Shown: one piece after another, positions 50,710 through 61,100 of the stretch
Layout: each line of letters starts with the position of its first letter
Numbering within the stretch: position 1 is the stretch's first letter
NCBI GenBank assembly: GCA_900764105.1
Contig: CAAFMS010000028.1
Coordinates: 1-64,000, forward strand
Source: Clostridia bacterium
Lineage (GTDB): Bacteria > Bacillota > Clostridia > Christensenellales > Borkfalkiaceae
Reading direction: 5' to 3'
Length of the DNA stretch: 64,000 nt
Translations under genes and position numbers: made by a program
Notes under the pieces: model-generated
Told to the model about the DNA's origin: nothing
The model's database searches: none
Seen by the model: the letters and a program-made list of their open reading frames with translations, nothing else

Positions 50710-50738
50710 ATTATATATTTGTTTTTTTCGTTTGTCAA
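50710..50738 (-). promoter_or_regulatory. Consensus promoter of rpsF-ssb-rpsR
   Basis: A perfect TTGACA, 17-base spacer and TATAAT on the minus strand. Confidence 0.9.
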
Positions 50739-50819
50739 GTCTTTTTCGTTGTATCGTGCGAATTTCGATTTAACAAAGTATACCCGACAGGAAAACTACA
50801 AACGCAAATTCGATTTACC

Positions 50820-51660
50820 TTACGTTTTGTCCCCTATCGTCGGCTTCGCCGCCACTCCCAACCTCTTTTGTCGCTTTGCGACATTTCCTCCGTTTCTACG
50901 GAGGAATTTACCCCAAAAAAGGAAATAATATGTTTTTTCATACTTCCGAAGAAAAAGCGATGTTTGCCGTTTTGCAGTAACTTCCGCTTTGTCCCCTATC
51001 GTCGGCTTCGCCGCCACTTCCCCCGAAGGAGGAAGCGATGCTTGTCTTCTCGCAACAACCTCCGTTTCTACGGAGGAATTTACCCCAAAAAAGGAAATAA
51101 CATGTTTTTCATACTTCCGAAGAAGAAAGCGATGTTTGCCATTTTGCAGTAACTTCCGCTTTATCCCCTATCGTCGGCTTCGCCGCCACTTCCCACGAAG
51201 GAGGAAGCGATTCCTGCCGTTTTGCAACAACCCCCGTTTCTACGGAGAAATTTACCCCCGAAGGAGGAAGCGATGTCTGCCTTTGCAACAACACCCGTTT
51301 CTACGGAGGAATTTTCCCCCGAAAAAGGAAATAATATGTTTTTCATACTTCCGAAGAAGAAAGCGATGTTTGCCGTTTTGCAGTAACTTCCGTTTTGTCC
51401 CCTATCGTCGGCTTCGCCGCCACTTCCCCCGAAGGAGGAAGCAATGCCTACCGTCTTGCGATATATTTCCGTTTTAGCGGATTTCGGGAAAATCTGAAGA
51501 TAAATCTTTTAACTATAACAGCAAAATTTTTACTCTTCCTTAGTAATAAACATATTTTTGTTAGACAATTTAAAAGAATGTTTCTACGTCCGCTTCCTCC
51601 TTCGGGGGAAGTGGCAAAATCGAGCGTATGCGAGATTTTGACGATAGGGGACTTGCATAA
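50820..51660 (+). repeat. Tandem repeat array, about 160-230 bp units
   Basis: The marker CCCCTATCGTCGGCTTCGCC recurs at about 50829, 50993, 51167 and 51397. Between markers the same blocks recur: CCCCCGAAGGAGGAAGCGAT, CCGTTTCTACGGAGGAATTT, CCCCAAAAAAGGAAATAA and CATACTTCCGAAGAA. The last part (51593-51655) is a reverse family 1 end. The many short open frames here are repeat artefacts. Confidence 0.8.
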
Positions 51661-51662
51661 TC

Positions 51663-52043
51663 TTATAACGATAATTTTTCGTAAATATCGTTACATACTT
51701 CTTTAAACTCTAAATTTATCTCTCTATTTGTGTACCTCAACACGTTTACTCCGAGAGAATTAAGAAATGCCGTCCTCTCTAAATCTTTTATCTCGTTTTC
51801 TTTTTCATAATGCTGCGAACCGTCAATTTCTATGGCAATTTTTTTATCAGCACAATAAAAATCTACCACATACTTGGATATTACCATTTGTCGATGAAAT
51901 CTCCAAGGTAACGCATTCACGCATTCATACCACAACTTACGCTCCTCTTTTGTCATAGTTTTTCGCAAGTTTCTTGCAACTGTCTTTAACTTAGGATTAC
52001 TATAATCATACTTTTTTGTCATTATTTTCGTTTTATTCGCCAT
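51663..52043 (-). CDS. DUF559 endonuclease-like protein
   Basis: A 126-residue protein of the DUF559/Vsr-like restriction-endonuclease fold: NLRKTMTKEERKLWYECV, then WRFHRQMVISKYVVDFYCADKKIAIEIDGSQHYE and ERTAFLNSLGVNVLRYTNREI. Asp and Glu of VDFYC and IEIDGSQH are the expected catalytic pair. Its role is unknown; relatives occur singly in many genomes, often near mobile or repeat DNA, as here beside a repeat array. The start is uncertain among 52049 (TTG), 52043 (ATG) and 52022 (ATG). It lies downstream of the giant gene on the same strand. Confidence 0.8.
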   Translation of the reverse strand: MANKTKIMTKKYDYSNPKLKTVARNLRKTMTKEERKLWYECVNALPWRFHRQMVISKYVVDFYCADKKIAIEIDGSQHYEKENEIKDLERTAFLNSLGVNVLRYTNREINLEFKEVCNDIYEKLSL

Positions 52044-52082
52044 CGACAACTTTCAATTTCGCTGTATTGCTCTTTATTTTTA

Positions 52083-52112
52083 ACCGCCCCGACGAAAATT
52101 CGTCGGAGCGGT
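52083..52112 (-). terminator. Hairpin after the giant gene
   Basis: ACCGCCCCGACGAA and TTCGTCGGAGCGGT form a 14-bp stem with one mismatch. The minus-strand tail is TTAAAAATAA, so termination would be moderate. Confidence 0.6.
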
Positions 52113-52159
52113 CTTGAAGTTTATCTTATCTCAAAGATAATCGTTTGAAGTTTGAACGG

Positions 52160-55100
52160 TTATACGGTCGCAGTTACTATCGAAAGAAGTACGTCTACCA
52201 TTTCTTCGAGTTTCAAAGAACCCCAGAACTTTCTACCGTTATCGTACTGATATCCGTCGGCTATCTGATAAGTAACCTTATCTTCGGCAGAAATCGTTTC
52301 CGCCGCCGTCGCCTTAGCCTTTTCTTCAGCCGTGAAAGTAATAACTATGTCGATCGCGCTGTCGCCGATCGTTCCGCTTCCGTCCGTATCGACTCCGCCT
52401 GCGATGACGTAAGGTCTGATCTTGTCGAACGTCGAATCGAGTTTTTCAAGCGTTCCGCCCGGAGCGGTATTATTCGCGCCGTTATCCGATTTTATCGGAA
52501 GTACGCCCGCGTTGAACAAATCAATTGCCGTCGAATTATCGATTGCGTCCTGAATAGCCGTGCTGATGTCGCCGACCTTGGTAGTCGAAGGAATGAGCGA
52601 GAGCGGTCCCGTCTGCGTTTCTTCGAAGATGTCTCCGACGGTTACGCTTGCCTTGACCTTGCTACTCAACCTCGTTCCGAAGTCGTCTTTTCTTATATCG
52701 GTTATCGTGAAGTCCGCAACGCAGAGGATAAGGTTATCGGTTATCTTAGTCCACGTTCCGCTATCGTTTCTGTACCAGCCTTCAGCGTGAGTCCCGCTTC
52801 CGTGCGGCAGACATTCGTTTGTTCCGTCGCAGTATTCGTAACTCATCAACTCGCCGATTTTAACGTTCTTGATCTGCGTTTCGATAGAGAAGTCTCCGTC
52901 GATTACCGATCTCATGGAAACGTTGGCGAGTATTGTTTCGAGCGTGGTCGCGCGGCTATAAACGTCGTCGGAAGCGTCGGGCGTTCCCTTATCGTCGAGA
53001 ACGTACCACACTTTCTTCGATCCGCTCGCAATATGCGTATGGGTCGGGTCTGCGTCTTTGTAAGTGCAATCGCTCGCGCCGTTGCAGTATTTATAGCCCA
53101 TTACGTCGCCGAGAAGCACGCCGTCGAACGCTTCGCCGAGGTTGAGACCGTTATCGAATATTTCTCCGAGGTCTTTATCCGCGATTCTGTCGAGAAGAAC
53201 GCCCGAGGCTTCGTAAGTGTTCGTACTTTCGTTAAGTTTATACCATACGCCCGCTTTATGCTCGTGGGTCGCGTCGGGTATGTCGCAAGTTTCGTCGCTG
53301 CCGCCGCATCTCACCATATTCATCGCTTCGCCGAGTTTAACCCCTCTTACGATGTCGCTGAACTCGAACGAACCGCTCATAAGATGTCCGAGTCTTACGT
53401 TCGCGAATGCGTTTTCTATCGCGCCGACCTTTTCCGTACCGCTTTCGTCTTTATACCAACCTCCCAGAGTATGAGTCGTATCGGTATGCGACTTAAACGT
53501 ACAATCGATTTTGTCGTGATAGTGCCACTTGTGATTTTCGTCGGTATGCGTTGCGTCTGCGCAGAGTTTGATGCCCGAAAGCGCGGTTACGAACTCGGAT
53601 TTCTTGCTATACATTTCTCCGTCGTCGTGAACGTGATATTCGTAGTCTTTATGCGAATTTTCCGGTTCGCAGAAAGTATATCTCGTCTCGCGTTCGTCCG
53701 TCGTGAACTTATAGTGTCCGCAGTAATAATATCCGAGAATTTCGCCCGCATATATGCCGTCGAGAATGTGTGTGACTTTGAAACCTTTATTAGTCGCTTC
53801 TTCAATCGTCAACATATAGATTTTCTTCATTATTACGCCGTTCGCGCCCTCTTCTTTAACGACTTCGCCGTTCGGTTTTATCCACTCGTCATTCGCTTTG
53901 TCGTATCTGCCGCCCATGAGTTCGCCGACTTTGACTGTTCCGAAATACGGTTTTAATATATTCTTTTGGAAATTCGCTCTTTCTTTGTAAACCTTACCGA
54001 TAGTGAGTTCGTTAAACGCAATGTCGAGCGGGGTTTCGTACGCTCCCTTAACGCTCCATTTGCCGTCCTCGCCCTTTTCGATTTCGGTATACTTCATCTG
54101 CTTTTCAAGACTCTTCGTCTTGCAGACGTAAGCGAGAATATCGCCGAGCGGAAGTTTGCCTATTACGCCCGTTTCTTCGTCTAAGAAATACTTGGCGGTT
54201 TTCTTGGCTTTGTACGCCTCGATAAGACCTCCGAGGCTAGAAGCGAATATCGCCCCGAACACTTCGTTAAAGTTACCGCTTATCGTAAGAGCGTAGTCGT
54301 TTGCTACGTCGTAGTTGAACGTGACTTTCAGTTTCTTAGCGACGAGTTTTTCCGTGACCGCGCCGAATACGTCTCCGAGCGAAAGTTTTCCGTAGTAGGT
54401 ATTGACGAAATCGAGAACTCCGTTCTTCACCTTGATTTTCTTGGTGATAGAAGCGGCTTCGGTAATCTTCATATTGAAGGTCGCTCTGAACACTTTCGCC
54501 ATTTTACCGGTAAGAACGAGATTATTGCTCTTATAGTCTCTCGCCGTACCTCCCGCGGTAAGTCTGACTTTCGTCGCAGCGTATTTTCTGAATACGTCGT
54601 AAGTGAAATCGCCTACCGTGAAGTCTTTATAAGTGTCTTTCACAAGTTGCTTAACGCCGCTTACGCCCTTCTTTAAAGACGAGAGCATAACGTTGACCTT
54701 GATGTTGAAAGTCGCCTGTAATACGTCCGCAAGGTTGCCCGATATAACGTAATTACCGTTTACGTCGGTTGCGTCGCAAGCGAAGCCCTTGCAGATTTTC
54801 CCTTTCGTAAGTACTCTTACAAGGTCGTAAGCGTAATCGCCTATCGGTCTTTGAAGAAGCATCTTTTTCGCTTTCGCTACGAAGTTCTTATCTTTCAAAA
54901 GAGCGTTATAGATTTGTTTTACGGTTACGTTCGATACGTCTTCCATAACGGCTTTGAACGAACCTTCTACGGTAAACTCGCCTTTCTTGTCGCTTCCGAC
55001 TATCTTGCTGTCGAACTTAGTCATCGACTTGTTATAGAAGGACTGAATAAGTCCGCCTATACGATAATCGCCTACGGCTTCGATAATCTTGCCCGGCATT

Positions 55101-58100
55101 GCGAGCGCGACTACCGCAAACAGAACGTAACTCGACGGAATAGAGTAAACCGTACTCATACCGCTCGAAACTTTCTCGCCCTTTTCGTTGTACCAGACTT
55201 TCTTGCCGCCCTCTATTCTGAAATAGATACCGCTTTCGTTGCCGCTTTCGTCTACTTTAATCTTGAAGTATCCGAACATTACGTTGTCGGTAATATTCAG
55301 AACGTAGTTGATAACGTCGGCGTATTTGCTTACGCCGTCCATAGTTTTAAGGTCTATCTTGAACTTCTCTAATTCCTTGCTTGCGGGAACCTCGAAGTCG
55401 TTGACTTTCAACGCTACGGACGCAAGTTCGGCAATCTTAATATCGGTAAGTTCTCTGAGACCCTTGTTGGTAATTTTCTTTTTAAGAATATCTTCGAGGT
55501 ATACGTTAAGGGTGTGCTTATCGTCTTTCGTGACTTTGCCTGCAAACTCGGCGATTTTAGCCTTATTTTTGATATTCTTAACAAATACTCCGACTTCGTT
55601 TACGGTAAGGTCGAACAAATCGCTTACGATAAGCGGCATCGCCTTCGTTCCGTTAGCCCATACGTTTTTCTCGTTGACCGCAAGATCCTTTATCGCTAAC
55701 TGAGCAAATTCGCCCAACTTTGCGGTACCGAAATAGTGCTTGACGATTTCGGTCGGCTGTTTCTTGTTGTCTTTTACGACTTTGACGACGTTTACGACAG
55801 GATCGTCGAGAAGTTTGGAAAGTACCGCTTTTTCGGTTATCTTACTTATATTGTCGTTCTTTAAGTCGTCGAGATAATGTCTGAGCGTTCTCTTTTCGCC
55901 GCAAATCGTATTTGCGAGATACTCGGGAAGGTTGGCTTTGTTGTTCTTAACTTCGAGAAGTTGATTTACGGTTACGTTGAACACGTCGCTCACTATGAGT
56001 TTCATAGCCTTGCCGTCGTTTGCCCACGTTCCGTCCGCGTTCTTGTCAAGTTTTGCAAGAGCGATCTGAGCAATCGCGCCGATAGTCGCATCGCCGAAGT
56101 AATATCTGACTTTTTCTTCGAGTTTGCCCTCGCCGATAAGTCTGTTTACAAGGTCGATAACCTTTTCGTTTACGACTTTATCGAGTACGTCTTTTTCGAT
56201 TATCTTATTGACCGCTGCCATATTGAGGTCGGAGAGATAATCGCCTACCGTTCTCTCTTTACATATCGTCTCGACAAGATAGGTTATCATATCTTTACCT
56301 TTCTTGCCTTTAACTTCAAGGATCTGATTTACGGTTACGTTGAACACGTCGCTTACTATGAGTTTCATAGCCTTGCCGTCGTTCGCCCACGTTCCGTCAG
56401 CGTTCTTGTCGAGTTTTGCAAGCGCAATCTGAGCAATCGCGCCGATAGTCGCGTCGCCGAAGTAATATCTGACTTTTTCTTCGAGTTTGCCCTCGCCGAT
56501 AAGTCTGTTTACAAGGTCGATAACCTTTTCGTTTACGACTTTGTCGAGTACGTCTTTTTCGATTATCTTATTGACCGCTGCCATATTGAGATCGGAGAGA
56601 TAATCGCCTACCGTTCTCTCTTTGCATATCGTCTCGACAAGATAGGTTATCATACCTTTACCCTTCTTGCCTTTGATTTCAAGAAGTTGATTTACGGTTA
56701 CGTTGAACACGTCGCTTACTATGAGTTTCATAGCCTTGCCGTTGTTCGCCCACGTTCCGTCTGCATTCTTGTCGAGTTTCGCAAGCGCAATCTGAACAAT
56801 TTCGCCCAACTTTGCATCTCCGAAATAGTACTTGACGATTTCGGTCGGCTGTTTCTTGTTGTCCTTTACGACTTTGACGACGTTTACGACAGGATCGTTG
56901 AGAAGTTTGGAAAGTACCGCTTTTTCGGTTATCTTACTTATATTGTCGTTCTTCAGATCGTCAAGGTAATGTCTGAGCGTTCTCTTTTCGCCGCAAATCG
57001 TATTTACGAGATACTCGGGAAGGTTGGCTTTGTTGTTCTTTATATCGAGAAGTTGATTTATCTTCACGTTAAACAAATCGCTCACGATAAGCGGCATATT
57101 TTTGCCGTTGTTCGCCCACGTTCCGTCTGCGTTCTTGTCGAGTTTTGCAAGCGCAATCTGAGCAATCGCCCCTATGGACAAATTACCCGCTTTCTCTTTA
57201 AGGAACCCAACCTTATCAGACGAGTCCAAAAATTCCTTTACGTTTATATTGAATATAACGTTTAAAGGCTCTTTCTTCGTCGTATACTCGCCCTTGCCGT
57301 TTACGTTGTTCGCATCGCAGGCAAATCCGCTGAGTCCTAACTTCTCTCCGAGGAATTTAGAAAGAGGATCGAAGAGTATATCGCCGATCGGTCTATCGAG
57401 AACGTAGTTCTTTATAACTTCAAGCGGTTTATTATTCTTGAAGTCTTCCATAACTCCGCCAATAGTCTTGTTTGAAAGTTCGGTGAGGAACGCGCTGAAC
57501 GCGCCTTTTATCTCATATTCCTTATTCGCTTCTTCTGCTTCCTTATCTTTCAGCCCCATTTCGCTTCCGGCAAACGCCTTGGGTATTAACATATTATATA
57601 AGGGCATAAGAACGGTTCCGACTTTAAGTTCTTTAACCGCTTCGGACACAAGTTTCGGGTTCATTATTCCGTAGACGAGATAGAGAACGTAACTCGTGGG
57701 CGCGTTGAATACGGTGTTCAATGCGTCGTTGCATGCGTTTCCTTTATCGTCGTACCACTTGCCGTCTTCGAGTCTGTAACCGCTACCGTCGGAATTTCTG
57801 AGGAAATCGCCGATAAGAACGCTGTCGGTCAGGTTGAGAACGTAGTTGATAATCGGGTCGAGAGTCGTCGAATCTACACCGAATTTCTTTACGCCCTCGT
57901 TCGAATTAACCCTTATTCCGTCAACTTTCAGAATAAGTCCGACGAGTTTTGCGATTTTGATTTGCGTTAAGCCGTCTATTCCGCGGTTCTTCTTTATGAT
58001 GCTTTCGGCGTTCTGACCTCTTAAAATATCGTCGAGATAGACGCCTAAGGTATGATAGTCATCATCCGTGATCTTTTTAAGTAATTTGTATATGCCGCCC

Positions 58101-61100
58101 TTTAAATTATTGTTTGTTATCGCGTCGATAAGATCGAACACGTCGCCGAAACTAATGTCTATAACATCGGAAAGGATAAGCGGACGATTCAAGTCTTTAA
58201 CCGACTTTACCGCAATACCGACAACGTCTCTGAACGCTACGCCGCCGACCAACATTTTAAGGTATTCGATAGTCGTATAAGTCTCGCCCGTAAACGGATC
58301 TTTAACGACCTTTCCGAGAACGCCTCTTATAAATTCCCCAACCTTCGTTTGTCCTATCGTCCTGAGCGTACCGTCGTTGAAATCGTTTATACCGAAGTTT
58401 TTGAAGTAGTCGTTGAAAGTTCTGCCCTCTTTTCTTCCGTCTTCTTTCTCTTCATACTTAAACGCTTTGTCGGTGATACTTATAACTTTATCGATTGCTT
58501 CCTGATTGCCGATTACCGCATGCAACACCGTTTCAAACGTAATATCGAATACGTCGCTCAAAACCAACGGAAGAGGATTTTTGTTGACTCCCCATATATT
58601 GTCGATACCGTCTTTTTGACAGTTGTCGGCAAAGTTCGGAACGATTATAGCAATGAGGTCGCCCACTCTTCTCTGCGGGAATACTTCGTTGACGAGGTTT
58701 ACGGCGAGGTTTTGTTCGCCCGTTCTGTTCTTGACTATGTCAAGGATATATCCCACGCTTACGCTGAATATATCGCCGAGCATTACGGGATATGTTTCGC
58801 CGTTATCGTTTTTCGTCCAAACGTGATTTTTGGCGTCGGTCTCTTTCGCATACAGGAAGAGTTCAGCCACATATCCGAGTTTGATTTTGCCGAAATAATG
58901 ATTTATAACGTCTAACTTATCTTTGCCGGCGTCTAAAAGGTCGCAGACAAGTCCTTGGTTCTCGTCGCCTTTGGTATCTACGAGAACTATATCGCTTATG
59001 AGTTTGATAAGTTGTTTATCTTTCAGTTTATCGTTCTTGGCGATTATCGGGTCTAAGAGGTCGCCTATCTTTATTCCGTCGAGTATTCCGAACAAATAGT
59101 CTTTCTTTTCGTCCGCAGTATATTTCTGACTTATACCGAGCAAATGGTCGAGCAGGTCGAACATATTTACGGAAAGAAGCCTCGAAACGGGGTAGTAAAT
59201 CTCCTTTTCGTTCTTATCGTACCACTTACCGTCTGCCTTATTGTATCTGAAGCCTAAGAAGGTCTCGACGTACTGTCCGAGCATAAAGTCGAGGTTGATA
59301 AGTCCCTCTTCGTTCGTCTTGCCGCCGAGAAGTTTCTGCGTAATGGTTCTGTTGTCGTTCTTGTCGGTGAGAAGGGTTATTATTCTGCCGATTTTAGTAT
59401 CGAGTATCGCCGAAATCGCAACGCCGATCGACTTGCCCTCGCCTTTACTAAGAACGTAAGCGTCGTCTACTTTCTTCATTCCGACGACGGGAGCGACAAC
59501 GTCGCCGATAGTCGTATCGCCTAAAACTTCGACTATGAAGTTTATGACGTCTTTATCTTCCGAGAAAATAAAGTTGAATATCGTCTCATAAGAAGTATTG
59601 AACAGTATGTTGACTAAACCCGAAGCCTGCTCCAAGGTTTTGAAGTTGTAAGTTCCGTCTCCGAGTTTTTCCGCAGCGAAGGGTACGAACGTTTCGCCGA
59701 GCATAAACTCGCCGAACTGATTGTTAAGTTCTTCGCGGAGAAGTTCTTTGTTCTTGAATCCGTCGCCCGTTATGTTTGCGTAAGTTATGTAATCCCATTT
59801 AAGGAAAGCGTCGAATACGCCGTTTATCTTCTCGTCTTTACCGAGAATCGTTCCGTACTCATCGCCCGTACCTTCTTCATATTTAAGGGCGAACGCAAGT
59901 ACCGAACCGAGAGAGATATTCTTCACGGTTTCTTCGAGCATACGGGTATTTTCTTCGCTCTTCGTCATAAGGAGTTGTTCGAGCGTGAGATCGAAGAATT
60001 TTGCTAAGTTACCCCTTGCGGTTCTTCCGAAAATCGTCCACTCCGTCTCGCCGAGCGAATCGTAATCGCATTTTCCGTTCAGTATATCGCCGAGCCTTAC
60101 GTCTTTGATTTCTTCTTTAAGGTTGTATTCCGCGTTTTTGTCGAAGCCCGCCGCTATCTGCCACAATTTAAGGAGAAGTACCGTGTTAAGCCCGTCTTCG
60201 ATTTTTCCGCCGTTTTTATCGTAATACCTAACTTCGTTTCCTTCGCCGACTTTCGAGTATCCGAGAAGCGGAGCGATTATATCGCCCATCGAAGCGTAGG
60301 GAAGGAAGCCTCTTATTACATTGGAGAAGGAGAATTCCTTGCTGTTTTCAAGTTCTTTAACAAGGGAGAACACGCCGCCGAATCTGATGTCGTACAGGAG
60401 AGATACGATTCCCGTTATTTCGCCGCCGTCTTTGTTCTTCCACGACCCGTCGCTGTAAGTCATTCCGAGAACGTTTCCGAGAGTGACTCCGCCGAGAGAT
60501 TCTTCGAACACGCCGTAAATCGCGTCGAGTTCGATTTTGTCGCCGCCGAACGCGACCGCCAAATCTTTGAATTTAATATCGAACAATCTCGTCTTGAACA
60601 CGCCGACAGACTCGCCGTTTTCGTCGAGATAATATCCGTTTTCGTCTTTAACGGGGTTACCGTCTTCGTCGAATTTCAGTTTGAAAAGTTCGCCGAGACC
60701 TTTCGCCACCGTAAGGTCGTCGCCCGCGAGTTTGGAAATCGCCGCGACCACGTTGAGCCTTATCTGCTTGCCCGTGAGTTCGCTGTCCTTATCGCCCACT
60801 ACGTCCTCTATCGTAAAGTCCATAAGGCTCTTTAAAAGTTCGCTCTGTACGGGTTCGCCGTTCGGCTTTTTCCATACGCCGTTCTCATCTTTCGTATATT
60901 TGAACGTTTCGAGAATATCGCCTACGGAGAGGTCGCCGAATACGAGGAGGAAGTTATGTATTTTCTGCTCTACCGTTCCCTCGTCTGCAAACGCGTGGTA
61001 TACGTCCGTGAGATTAAGGTTCGCGAGATACCCTAAAAGTCCGTTGACTTCCGTCTCTTCGTCGCCGCTTTTTTGTACCCACGTTCCGTTCTCTTTTTTG

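Noticed and set aside
50622..51477. Several open frames through the tandem array
   Set aside because: They encode repeated SPIVGFAAT/RRRKRCLP strings that simply mirror the DNA repeats and exist on both strands.
50820..51660. CRISPR array
   Set aside because: Units are 160-230 bp, spacing is irregular, and what lies between is itself repeated; no cas genes are nearby.
52145..53956. 603-codon open frame opposite the giant gene
   Set aside because: It has Tyr/Arg/Phe-rich shadow composition and no start signal; the minus-strand gene has a consensus promoter and ribosome binding site.
55877..57265. 462-codon open frame with internal repeats opposite the giant gene
   Set aside because: Its repeats are only the mirror of the 120-residue units of the minus-strand gene.
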